Shown in pieces: positions 42,666-50,161 of a stretch of 64,000 nucleotides of DNA. The stretch is from Polyangiaceae bacterium (GTDB lineage: Bacteria; Myxococcota_A; Polyangia; Polyangiales; Polyangiaceae): the NCBI GenBank assembly GCA_016719945.1, contig JADJYE010000003.1, positions 1 through 64,000 of the forward strand, in the 5' to 3' direction. Positions within the stretch are counted from its first letter, which is position 1, and every line of letters begins with the position of its first letter. Made by a program: the position numbers and the translations under genes. A model generated the notes under the pieces. That model made no database searches and was not told the origin of the DNA. It saw nothing but the letters and a program-made list of their open reading frames with translations.

Positions 42666-43068
42666 CTACTTCGCCAGGGAGCGCTTCGCCGCCTGCTTCG
42701 TGCGGAAATCGGCGATCGCGCTCTTGATGGCGTCCTCGGCGAGGACGCTGCAGTGGATCTTCACCGGGGGGAGGTTGAGCTCCTCCGCGATCATGCTGTT
42801 CTTGATCGTGTCGGCCTCGTCGATCGTCTTGCCCTTCAGCCACTCGGTGGCGAGGGAAGACGACGCGATCGCGGAGCCGCAGCCGAACGTCTTGAACTTG
42901 GCGTCCTGGATGACCCCGTCGTCGCTGACCCGGATCTGCAGGCGCATCACGTCGCCGCACGCGGGCGCGCCGACCAAGCCGGTGCCCACGCTCTCGTCGT
43001 TCTTGTCGAGGGTCCCCACGTTCCGGGGGGTTCTCGTAGTGCTCGATGACTTTTTCGCTGTACGCCAT
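42666..43068 (-). CDS. iscU: IscU Fe-S cluster scaffold, one-base frame shift as sequenced
   Basis: About 133 residues. It starts MAYSEKVIEHYENP and continues, one frame over, with RNVGTLDKNDESVGTGLVGAPACGDVMRLQI, FKTFGCGSAIASSSLATEWL and LPPVKIHCSVLAEDAI. All three cluster Cys and the LPPVK motif for HscA are there. The break is in a C6 run (43025-43030 on the plus strand reads GGGGGG); five bases give the canonical ENPRNVGT. As IscU is normally essential and all partners are intact, a homopolymer sequencing error is far more likely than a pseudogene. It lies between iscS (31-bp gap) and iscA. Confidence 0.92.
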
Positions 43069-43099
43069 GACTTCCTCGCTGTCTCCGCCGAGCCCGAGC

Positions 43100-44323
43100 T
43101 CAGTGGGCGGCCCACTGCACCGACGCGAGGTCGATGCCTTCCTTGTGCATCTCGTAGAGGGGCGACATGTCTCGCAGCTTCTGCACCTTCTGGCTGACGA
43201 GCTGGATGACGAAGTCGACCTCCTCCTCCGTGGTCCACCGGCCGAGGCCGAAGCGGATCGACGAGTGGGCGATGTCGTCTCCGATGCCCATCGCGTGCAG
43301 CACGTAGGAGGGCTCGAGGCTCGCGCTCGTGCAAGCAGAGCCGCTCGAGCAGGCGACGTCCTTGATCGCCATCATCAGCGCCTCACCCTCCACGAAGCTG
43401 AAGGAGACGTTGAGGTTGCCGGGCAGGTGCTGGGTCGGGTGGTCGTTGATTTGGATGGCGTCGAGGCTCTTCGATAGGCTCGCGAGTAGACGCTCGCGGA
43501 GCGAGACGAAGCGCTTCGCCTCCTCGACGCCCTCGAGCCGCATCAGCTCGGCGGCGCGGCCGAAGCCGACGATGCCCGGGACGTTCAGCGTGCCCGAGCG
43601 CATGCCGAACTCGTGGCCGCCGCCGTCCATCTGGGCGGTGAGGCGCACGCGCGGCTTCGAGCGCCGCACGTAGAGCGCGCCGACGCCCTTGGGGCCGTAC
43701 ATCTTGTGGGCGGTGATCGAGGCCAGATCGACGTTGAGCGCCTCGACGTCGAAGGGCACCTTGCCGATCCCTTGCACCGCGTCGGTGTGCAACAGCACCC
43801 CGCGGGCGCGCGTGAGCTTGCCGATCGCCTCGATCGGCTGCACGGTGCCCACCTCGTTGTTCGCGAGCATGACCGAGACGAGGATCGTCTTGTCGGTCAT
43901 GGCCTTCTCGATCTCGGCGGGGTCGACCATGCCGTCAGGGCCGACGCCGACGTACGTGACCCGGCAGCCGTCCTTCTCGAGGCGCTTGCAGGTGTCGAGC
44001 ACCGCCTTGTGCTCGATCACGGTCGTGATGATGTGATCGCCCTTTTCCTTGTAGAACTCGGCCACGCCCTTGATGGCGAGGTTGTCCGACTCGGTGGCGC
44101 CCGAGGTGAAGACGATCTCCTTCGGGTTCTTCGCGCCGATCAGCGCTGCCACGCGCTCGCGCGCGACGCTGACGGCCTCCTCGGCGGTCCACCCGTAGGC
44201 GTGGCTGCGGCTCGCCGCGTTGCCGAACTTCTCGTTGAAGTAAGGCAGCATCGTCTCGATGACGCGCGGGTCGACCGGCGTCGTCGCGTGGTAGTCCATG
44301 TAAATCGGGAACTTGAGGCTCAT
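43100..44323 (-). CDS. iscS: IscS cysteine desulfurase
   Basis: 407 residues, PLP-dependent. It starts LKFPIYMDYHATTPVDPRV and has TSGATESDNLAIKG, HTDAVQGIGKVPFDV, the PLP Lys in SITAHKMYGPKGVGALYVRR, and the mobile catalytic Cys loop CSSGSACTSASLEPSYVL. It releases sulfur from cysteine for cluster assembly on IscU and for tRNA thiolation; an mnmA gene lies at 59.1 kb. It starts 21 bp after the regulator gene. Confidence 0.95.
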   Translation of the reverse strand: MSLKFPIYMDYHATTPVDPRVIETMLPYFNEKFGNAASRSHAYGWTAEEAVSVARERVAALIGAKNPKEIVFTSGATESDNLAIKGVAEFYKEKGDHIITTVIEHKAVLDTCKRLEKDGCRVTYVGVGPDGMVDPAEIEKAMTDKTILVSVMLANNEVGTVQPIEAIGKLTRARGVLLHTDAVQGIGKVPFDVEALNVDLASITAHKMYGPKGVGALYVRRSKPRVRLTAQMDGGGHEFGMRSGTLNVPGIVGFGRAAELMRLEGVEEAKRFVSLRERLLASLSKSLDAIQINDHPTQHLPGNLNVSFSFVEGEALMMAIKDVACSSGSACTSASLEPSYVLHAMGIGDDIAHSSIRFGLGRWTTEEEVDFVIQLVSQKVQKLRDMSPLYEMHKEGIDLASVQWAAH

Positions 44324-44344
44324 CTTCGTCTCTCTCGCAAAGCT

Positions 44345-44935
44345 TCAGGCAACGATCCCCGCGACCAGATCGGGCTCGGCGTCGCGCTCACGTAGCTGGC
44401 AACCACCACAGGGCGCCTCGGGCTCACCCTCGTCTTCTGTCGGCGCCACCGTGACCGGCTCGCCGCACGAGTCGCAAGTGTCGAGGTAGGCGATGCTCGC
44501 CTCGAGCTCCTTCTCGAGCGCGGTGAGGTGGGCGATCTGCGCGCGCGTCTCCTCGAGCTTGCCCCGGTAGATGATGCGCAGCTCGGCCATCGCGCGGCTC
44601 GCGCTGGGCGCGGTGCCCCAGGTCTCGACGACCTTCAGGATCTCCGCGAGGCTCATCCCGAGGTCGTGGAGCTTGCCGATCCATCGGACGCGGGCGACCG
44701 CGGTCGGGTCGTAGAGCCGGAACCGCCCCTTCGACCGGGCGTCGGGCTTGAGCAGGCCGAGCTCTTCGTAGTGATGGATGGCCCGCACCGTCTTGCCGCT
44801 CGCTCGGGCGAGCTCGCCGACTTGCAGGAGCTTGTCGGGCGAGGCGGGCAGCTTGGCCGCGAGCAACGAGCGCACCTCGTCCTCGCGGGGGGCGAGGATC
44901 GGCAGGTGGACGATGGGCTCGGAGGACTTGGGCAC
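44345..44935 (-). CDS. MerR-family regulator with C-terminal Cys pairs, putative isc operon regulator
   Basis: 196 residues. The MerR winged helix-turn-helix is LLQVGELARASGKTVRAIHHYEELGLLKPDAR, followed by RFRLYDPTAVARVRWIGKLHDLGMSLAEI and a dimerisation coiled coil. The C-terminus has two Cys pairs, CDSCGEP and CGGCQ (C-x2-C each), able to bind an Fe-S cluster or zinc. It occupies the position IscR holds in classical isc operons. The GTG at 44935 is preferred: GGAG is six bases upstream, and the earlier TTG codons fall in the operator-like dyad. A sensor of Fe-S or redox status acting on its own operon is inferred. Confidence 0.8.
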   Translation of the reverse strand: MPKSSEPIVHLPILAPREDEVRSLLAAKLPASPDKLLQVGELARASGKTVRAIHHYEELGLLKPDARSKGRFRLYDPTAVARVRWIGKLHDLGMSLAEILKVVETWGTAPSASRAMAELRIIYRGKLEETRAQIAHLTALEKELEASIAYLDTCDSCGEPVTVAPTEDEGEPEAPCGGCQLRERDAEPDLVAGIVA

Positions 44936-44945
44936 GCTCAACTCC

Positions 44946-44969
44946 AACTCTTACGTATGGGTGAGAGTT
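44946..44969 (-). promoter_or_regulatory. Dyad operator upstream of the MerR-type gene and isc operon
   Basis: Inverted repeat AACTCT-N12-AGAGTT lies just upstream of the preferred start codon. The arm spacing and position fit a MerR-class operator located across the -35/-10 spacer of its own promoter. No other inverted repeat of this strength was noticed in the gap to the next gene. Confidence 0.55.
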
Positions 44970-45109
44970 AGTACCAGAGCGGCGTTCGGTCAACCGAAAC
45001 TTCCGTATGGGAACCCAAGTCGACCCTGGGCTCGCCCACCATCGCCCCCTCCCCGGCTCCTCCATCGTCGCTTTCCGGACCCATCCCCGTGGCGTACCGT
45101 CGAGGCTGG

Positions 45110-46084
45110 ATGCGAACGATCGTCGTCCGTCCGACACACGCCTCGGTCGAGGAGGCCATCACCCGGAGCAGCGCCCTGCTCGCGGCGGCGCACGACGAGC
45201 GCACCGTGGTGATCTCGGCCTCGGTGCTCGAGCCCGGACCCACCGTGGTGCTCGGCGCGCTCCAGCGGGCGGGACGCGTGCTCGATCTGGAGGAGGTTGG
45301 CCCTGCTGGCGTTCGCGTGCTGCGGAGGCCGACGACCGGGACCGGCTTCGCGCTGGATGGTGGCTTGCTGGTGTCGCTCGCGCTGCCGTCGCTGGACGCG
45401 GTGTTCTCCGACGTGACGCCCCGCACCTTCCTCAACCGCAACGTGCGCCCGATCATGCGGGGGCTCGACGCAGCCGGGCTGCCTTGCTCGTACTTCGGCA
45501 GAGAGTGGCTCGCCGCGCGCGGGACCTCCGGGGCTCGTGCGCGCGCGCTCGCCGTGCTGGGCTTCGAGCTCGAGCCTGGCGGTGCAGCGCTGTTCGAGGC
45601 GTACCTCACCTTGCGCGGGTCGCTCGAGATCCCGGGCGAGATCGCGTCGGATCTCGAGCGTTCGTGCGAGCGCTACCGCGGTCGTCCCACGATGAGCCTC
45701 GAGGAAGCCGACCGATCTTCCCCCGACGTCGAGCACCTGCTCGCGGCCATGGCGGAGCGCATCGGGTTCGAGACTCGCTGGGTCTCGGGGCACGTGATCA
45801 ACACGGACGCGCGACGCACCGCGACACCCGTGACGCGCGAGCACGATCCGATCGACGCCGACGCCGAGCTCTTTGAGCCCAAACCAATTCCGATCGGCTT
45901 CATGGACCGCGCCCGGGTGGGGCGCGAGTCCTGGGTGGGCGGCGACATGCTCGGGCCCTCGTTTGCCCTGGGTTTCGCGGCCTCATGGAGCGATCCGGCG
46001 CTGCCCATGGAAGGTGCCGTGTGGGGCGACGTAAGACGCGCAGATGACATGACGCAGCATCACCTGGGCATGCGCCCAAGGTGA
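45110..46084 (+). CDS. Putative lipoate-protein ligase-like (BPL/LplA fold) protein
   Basis: About 324 residues. RVLRRPTTGTGFALDGGLLVSLALPSLDAVFSD resembles the RRxTGGxAVxxxxG core of biotin/lipoate ligases. NRNVRPIMRGLDAAGLPCSYFGREWLAARG matches the following region in which an accessory loop binds lipoate. The second half (EIPGEIASDLERS, HVINTDARRTATPVTREHD) has no clear motif. The glycines of the core are partly replaced (TTGTG), so activity may differ. The ATG at 45110 is chosen; an upstream GTG at 45089 is possible. It is divergent from the isc regulator. The assignment is by eye and moderate. Confidence 0.5.
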   Translation: MRTIVVRPTHASVEEAITRSSALLAAAHDERTVVISASVLEPGPTVVLGALQRAGRVLDLEEVGPAGVRVLRRPTTGTGFALDGGLLVSLALPSLDAVFSDVTPRTFLNRNVRPIMRGLDAAGLPCSYFGREWLAARGTSGARARALAVLGFELEPGGAALFEAYLTLRGSLEIPGEIASDLERSCERYRGRPTMSLEEADRSSPDVEHLLAAMAERIGFETRWVSGHVINTDARRTATPVTREHDPIDADAELFEPKPIPIGFMDRARVGRESWVGGDMLGPSFALGFAASWSDPALPMEGAVWGDVRRADDMTQHHLGMRPR

Positions 46085-46166
46085 GAAGATGCCAACCTTT
46101 CAGTCTATCGGCCGCCTAGCGGCCGGGTATATCTTCAGACACCTTCAGGCAGAAAGACGGGTGCTT

Positions 46167-47255
46167 ATGGGCAGCGCGCAGGCTCTTGTCGGTTCGGCGA
46201 TCTTCTCTTTGGCTTGTGTGCTCGGCTGTAGCGCCGGGACCGGAAACACCGGCGCTGGCTCCGCGAACGGCGGCGGCGATCAGGGCGGCGGCGACACCAA
46301 CGACGGCGGCAACGGCGCCGGCTTCCAGCTCGGCGGCGGCGACGTCGGCCCGGCCTGCACGGACCCGAGCTGCGTCGGCAACACGCCGCAGGGCAACTGC
46401 GACCAAGGCCTCGACATCGTCGGCACCAACGCGATGGATGGCGCGCGCGCGATCGGCCTCTGCAAGTTCTACGAAGAAGGCACCTGGGGTGTGAAGGGCG
46501 CAGCGTGGGTCCGCTCCGATGGCCAGCCGCTCACCGGTGCGCTGCTCGACGGCAAGGGCGTGCTCGATCAGTTCGGCTCCATCACGCCGCGCGAGGGCAA
46601 CAGCATGCTCGTGATCTCGTCGGGCATCGCGCGCGCCCCCGGCGACCCAGGCTACGTGGAGGGTACCGGCTACGCGAAGATGGACGAGTTCTTCGACCCG
46701 CCCCACGGCGCGCCGCCGGGCTACCCGAAGGAGTCTCCGTCTTGTCCCGGCGTGATCACCGGCGAGCCGTACGACTCGGCAGGCCTGCGGCTCACGATCC
46801 AGACCCCCACCGACGCGAAGTCGCTCACCTACGACTTCAACTTCTACACCTACGAGTTCCCGACCTTCATCTGCACCGAGTGGAACGACTTCTTCGTCGC
46901 CATGATGAACCCGAAGGTGGCTGCGCTGCCCGACGGCAACATCTCGTTCGACTCGCAGGGCAACACCATCAGCGTCAACGCGGGCTTCCTCCAGGTGTGC
47001 ACCGCGCAGGTCGCCGGCAACAAGCAGTTCGACTGCCCGCTCGGGCCTGGCGAGCTCAACGGCACCGGCTTCGAGACCCACGCCGCGACGAGCTGGCTCA
47101 CCACCAGCGCCCCGATCGAGAACCCGGGCGGCGAGATCACCCTCGATTTCCTGATCTGGGACTCCGGCGACACGATCTACGACTCGACCACGCTGATCGA
47201 CAACTTCCGCTTCGACCTCGACGAGACGACGACCGTCACCGAGCCCGCGCAGTAA
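46167..47255 (+). CDS. Lipoprotein resembling choice-of-anchor L proteins
   Basis: A 362-residue lipoprotein. ATG 46167 gives a normal signal peptide ending in CVLG-C, followed by a Gly/Asn-rich linker to about residue 60. The body matches the choice-of-anchor L pattern: ITPREGNSMLVISSGIAR, SLTYDFNFYTYEFPTFICTEWNDFFVAMM and a C-terminal LDFLIWDSGDTIYDSTTLIDNFRF. Ten or so cysteines may form disulfides. It is likely surface exposed. The stop codon TAA is followed directly by a hairpin-repeat head. Confidence 0.75.
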   Translation: MGSAQALVGSAIFSLACVLGCSAGTGNTGAGSANGGGDQGGGDTNDGGNGAGFQLGGGDVGPACTDPSCVGNTPQGNCDQGLDIVGTNAMDGARAIGLCKFYEEGTWGVKGAAWVRSDGQPLTGALLDGKGVLDQFGSITPREGNSMLVISSGIARAPGDPGYVEGTGYAKMDEFFDPPHGAPPGYPKESPSCPGVITGEPYDSAGLRLTIQTPTDAKSLTYDFNFYTYEFPTFICTEWNDFFVAMMNPKVAALPDGNISFDSQGNTISVNAGFLQVCTAQVAGNKQFDCPLGPGELNGTGFETHAATSWLTTSAPIENPGGEITLDFLIWDSGDTIYDSTTLIDNFRFDLDETTTVTEPAQ

Positions 47256-47357
47256 TTTTTCTCGCGCGCCCGCTAGCGCTCTTTTTTTCTCGCGCGCCCG
47301 CTAGCGCGGGGCCCTTCGATTTTCACGCGCAGGAGCGCGTGAAAATCGGCGCGAGGG
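47256..47357 (+). repeat. Palindromic intergenic repeat, partial head plus full copy B
   Basis: A head-only copy (TTCTCGCGCGCCCGCTAGCGC, about 47259-47280) is followed by a full copy at 47287-47357. The full copy has a perfect 14-bp stem (CGATTTTCACGCGC at 47317-47330 against 47335-47348) with loop AGGA, and it closes with GGCGCGAG. It lies immediately after the lipoprotein stop codon. Compared with copy A, the stem differs by paired changes. Confidence 0.8.
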
Positions 47358-47377
47358 TTTGACGCGAACACGACCCC

Positions 47378-47412
47378 AAGAGGCCCTCGACGCTGGTTCG
47401 CGAGGGCCTCTT
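47378..47412. terminator. Bidirectional terminator-like hairpin
   Basis: Perfect 12-bp stem AAGAGGCCCTCG / CGAGGGCCTCTT with an 11-base loop and T-rich flanks on the right side. It lies between the convergent lipoprotein and metK genes. Confidence 0.75.
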
Positions 47413-47456
47413 CTCTTCTCGCGCGCCCGCGCAAACGGGACGACGACACAAAGCCA

Positions 47457-47489
47457 AGAGGCCCTCGGCGGTGATACCGGAGGGCCTCT
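47457..47489. terminator. Second terminator-like hairpin of the same stem sequence
   Basis: Stem AGAGGCCCTC / GAGGGCCTCT with a 13-base loop, followed by TCTCTTTCT. Nearly the same stem as the hairpin 80 bp earlier, suggesting duplication. It is followed by another head-only repeat copy at about 47492-47520. Confidence 0.7.
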
Positions 47490-47524
47490 CTCTTTCTCGC
47501 GCGCCCGCGCTAGCGGGCGCAAAA

Positions 47525-47599
47525 CTCTCGCGCCGATGATCACGCGCTCCTGCGCGTGATCATCGAAGGGACCCGCGCCAGCGGGCGCGCGAGAACAAA
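47525..47599 (-). repeat. Palindromic intergenic repeat, copy C (inverted)
   Basis: In metK sense it begins directly after the TAG stop with TTTGTTCTCGCGCGCCCGC, exactly as copy A follows its gene. The 14-bp perfect stem is CGATGATCACGCGC (47534-47547) against 47552-47565, with loop TCCT on the plus strand (AGGA on the minus). Relative to copy B, two bases of each arm are changed and still pair. Confidence 0.8.
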
Positions 47600-48868
47600 C
47601 TATGCGGAGGCGGAGGCCGACTTGGGGGCCTTCTTCTTCGCCTTCTTGCTCGACTTGGGGCCGTTCGACGCGCCGTTCTTCGAGCGAGCGCCGTTCGAGG
47701 CGACCGCCGTCGGGCGGGCGAGGTCGTCTGCCATCTTCGCGGCGCGGTGGGTCTTCTCCCACGAGAACTCGCTGCGACCGAAGTGACCGTACGCGGCCGT
47801 CTGGTAGTAGACCGGCTTCAACAGATCGAGCTCCTCGATCAGCGCCTTCGGGCGCATGTCGAAGTTTTGCATGATGTAGCGCTCGAGCACCTCGTCCGCG
47901 ACGCGGCCGGTGCCGAACGTGTTGACGAAGACGCCGACGGGCTGGGCGACGCCGATGGCGTAGGCGATCTGCACCTCGCACTTCGACGCGAGCTTCGCGG
48001 CGACCACGTTCTTCGCGATGTAGCGCGCGTAGTAGCACGCCGAACGATCGACCTTGGAGGGGTCCTTGCCGCTGAACGCGCCACCGCCGTGACGGCCCAT
48101 GCCGCCGTAGGTGTCGACGATGATCTTGCGGCCGGTGAGGCCGGCGTCGCCGTGCGGGCCGCCGACGACGAAGCGGCCGGTCGGGTTCACGAAGATCTTC
48201 GTGCTGCGATCGATGAGCTTGGCCGGGATGACCTTCGCGATGACGAGCTCGCGCATCGCCTCGGTGATCGTCTTGTGCTTCGCCGAGTCGGAGTGCTGAG
48301 TCGACAGGACGATCGTCCCTACGCGCGCCACGTCGTTGCCGTCGTACTCGACCGTGACCTGGGTCTTGCCGTCCGGGCGGAGCCAGTCGACCTGCTTCTT
48401 CTTGCGGACCTCGGCGAGCTTCTTCGCCAGCTGGTGCGCGAAGGTGATCGGCGCGGGCATCAGCTCGGGCGTCTCGTCGGTCGCGTAGCCGAACATCAGG
48501 CCTTGGTCGCCGGCGCCCTGCTCCTTGAAGAGGCCGCTGCCCTCGGTGACGCCCTGGGCGATATCGGGCGACTGCTGCTCGATGGCGCTGAGGACGGCGC
48601 ACGTGTTGCCGTCGAAGCCCATGTCGGAGTCGGTGTAGCCGATGTCCCTGATCGTGTTGCGGATGATCGTCGGGTAGTCGATCTGCGCCTTCGTGGTGAT
48701 CTCGCCGGCGACGATCGCGTAGCCGGTCTTCACCATCGTCTCGCACGCGACGCGCGCGCGCGGATCCTGACGCAGGATGGCGTCGAGGATGGAGTCGGAG
48801 ATCTTGTCGCAGACCTTGTCCGGGTGGCCTTCGGTCACGGACTCGGAGGTGAACTGGTAGCGTCGCAT
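47600..48868 (-). CDS. metK: S-adenosylmethionine synthetase with basic C-terminal tail
   Basis: 422 residues. Catalytic motifs are FTSESVTEGHPDKVCDKISDSILD, GAGDQGLMFGYATDET, PAPITFAHQLAK and the P-loop-like GGGAFSGKDPSKVDRS. It makes SAM from Met and ATP. The last 40 residues (after DDLARPTAV) are an Ala/Lys/Ser/Asn-rich low-complexity tail with KKAKKKAPKSASASA, resembling histone-H1-like tails and absent from most MetK proteins. The ATG at 48868 fits the conserved N-terminus. No recognisable SAM or SAH riboswitch was found in the 130-bp leader. Confidence 0.95.
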   Translation of the reverse strand: MRRYQFTSESVTEGHPDKVCDKISDSILDAILRQDPRARVACETMVKTGYAIVAGEITTKAQIDYPTIIRNTIRDIGYTDSDMGFDGNTCAVLSAIEQQSPDIAQGVTEGSGLFKEQGAGDQGLMFGYATDETPELMPAPITFAHQLAKKLAEVRKKKQVDWLRPDGKTQVTVEYDGNDVARVGTIVLSTQHSDSAKHKTITEAMRELVIAKVIPAKLIDRSTKIFVNPTGRFVVGGPHGDAGLTGRKIIVDTYGGMGRHGGGAFSGKDPSKVDRSACYYARYIAKNVVAAKLASKCEVQIAYAIGVAQPVGVFVNTFGTGRVADEVLERYIMQNFDMRPKALIEELDLLKPVYYQTAAYGHFGRSEFSWEKTHRAAKMADDLARPTAVASNGARSKNGASNGPKSSKKAKKKAPKSASASA

Positions 48869-48937
48869 CGAACCTGCCTCGGCGTTGAGAATCGAGCCCG
48901 TGGCTTTAGCCGCCGGATCCCCGGTCGTCAATCGCAC

Positions 48938-48975
48938 AAAAGGCCGCGGGCCAGCTCACGTGGAGCCGGCCCGCG
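48938..48975 (-). terminator. Rho-independent terminator after the TRAP-type gene
   Basis: On the minus strand a 12-bp stem CGCGGGCCGGCT / AGCTGGCCCGCG (one G-T pair) with a 7-base loop is followed by GCCTTTTG. It lies 25 bp after the TRAP-type gene stop and before metK, so metK probably has its own promoter in the remaining 70 bp. Confidence 0.75.
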
Positions 48976-49000
48976 AAGGGGTCGCGTGTGGCGTCCGCGG

Positions 49001-50017
49001 CTACTTGCCCGCGGCTTCGATCTTCTGCACGAGCTCAGGCTTGAACGTGCCTTGGCCCAGCCGCTCGCGCACCTTCTGGAAGATGCCCGTGTACGATTTG
49101 TCGAGCTCGAAGACCGTCATCTTCTTGCTCATGCGATCGTAGGCCGCTGTGTCCTCGGCCTTGATCTTCTCGGTCAGCGCCTTCGCCGCGATGGCGCCGG
49201 TGTCCTTCATGATCGTGCGCAGGTCGCCCGGGAGGTCCTCGAGCTTGCTGTTGTTCATGATGAGCGCGCCGATGCCGGGCCCCGTGATCTCCTTGCTCAC
49301 GTGGGTGACGTGGCCGCTCCACTGGAGGGCCTCGACGGCGAGCGCCGGGGAGTTGATGACGTCGATCGCGCCCGTCTTGAGGTTGGGGAGCACCTCAGGG
49401 ACATTGAGCAGGACCGGAGTCGCGCCGACCACCTGGTAGAAGACCGGCGAGATGATGTCGTCGCGCCACTGGTAGGGCTTTCGCTTCTTGAGGTCGGTGG
49501 GGCTCGCGACCGCTCCGCCCTTCGAGAAGATGTGGGCCATGCCGACGAAGCCCCAGCCGAGGTTGTACGCGCCCTCTTTCTTGAGGCCGTCGGAGAACTC
49601 GCCGCCGACGCTGGCGATGGCCTTGTCGACCTTACCCCACGTGTTGAGCACGCCGGGCATCTGCATCGCGAGGACGGGCTTGTAGTACTTGCTCAGGCCG
49701 ACGGCGGTGACGGCGCCGCCATCGAGCTGGCCGGCCTTGATCTTGCCGACCATCGCGCCTTCGTCGCCCTGCGAGCCGTTGTAGTGGAAGATGAGCTCGA
49801 GCTTCCCGTCGCTCTTCTTGTTGACCGCCTTCTCCCAGACCTGGAACACGGTGCCCCAGATGCTCTGCTTGGGAGCGAGCGTGCCAAACTGGACCTTCTT
49901 TTGCGCGTGCGCCTCACGCGGCGCCATGAAGCCGGCGAAGATGGCAAAGGCAGCGAGCACCGTGACGAGCTTGGTGCGCCCGCGAGCGTACCTCCACGGG
50001 CGAGACGACAAAGTCAT
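49001..50017 (-). CDS. TRAP-transporter substrate-binding protein (DctP family)
   Basis: 338 residues with a Sec signal peptide (LVTVLAAFAIFAGFMAPREAHA). Typical DctP segments are QFGTLAPKQSIWGTVFQVWEKAVNKKSDGKLEL, GSQGDEGAMVGKIKAGQLDGGAVT and VFYQVVGATPVLLNVPEVLPNLKTGAIDVINSPALAVEALQW. The ATG at 50017 has GGAGGG seven bases upstream. No DctQ or DctM membrane partner is in the window, so it is an orphan binding protein here. The ligand is unknown, probably a carboxylate. Confidence 0.88.
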   Translation of the reverse strand: MTLSSRPWRYARGRTKLVTVLAAFAIFAGFMAPREAHAQKKVQFGTLAPKQSIWGTVFQVWEKAVNKKSDGKLELIFHYNGSQGDEGAMVGKIKAGQLDGGAVTAVGLSKYYKPVLAMQMPGVLNTWGKVDKAIASVGGEFSDGLKKEGAYNLGWGFVGMAHIFSKGGAVASPTDLKKRKPYQWRDDIISPVFYQVVGATPVLLNVPEVLPNLKTGAIDVINSPALAVEALQWSGHVTHVSKEITGPGIGALIMNNSKLEDLPGDLRTIMKDTGAIAAKALTEKIKAEDTAAYDRMSKKMTVFELDKSYTGIFQKVRERLGQGTFKPELVQKIEAAGK

Positions 50018-50161
50018 GAACACACCCTCCGTTTCCCAGCGGGCGCTATAGCGCTGCCGCTGCTTTGAGAACAGGCACTTTGTAGCGGCCCGACGTGAAG
50101 CCATGCCGGCGCCCGCGCCCGCGGGGCGGGCTGAGGGTAGACGTCCCAGCGGCTCGGTCAT

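Noticed and set aside
48869..49000. Possible SAM or SAH riboswitch upstream of metK
   Set aside because: The leader shows only the terminator of the upstream gene; no conserved SAM-I, SAM-II, SAM-IV or SAH aptamer core was recognised.
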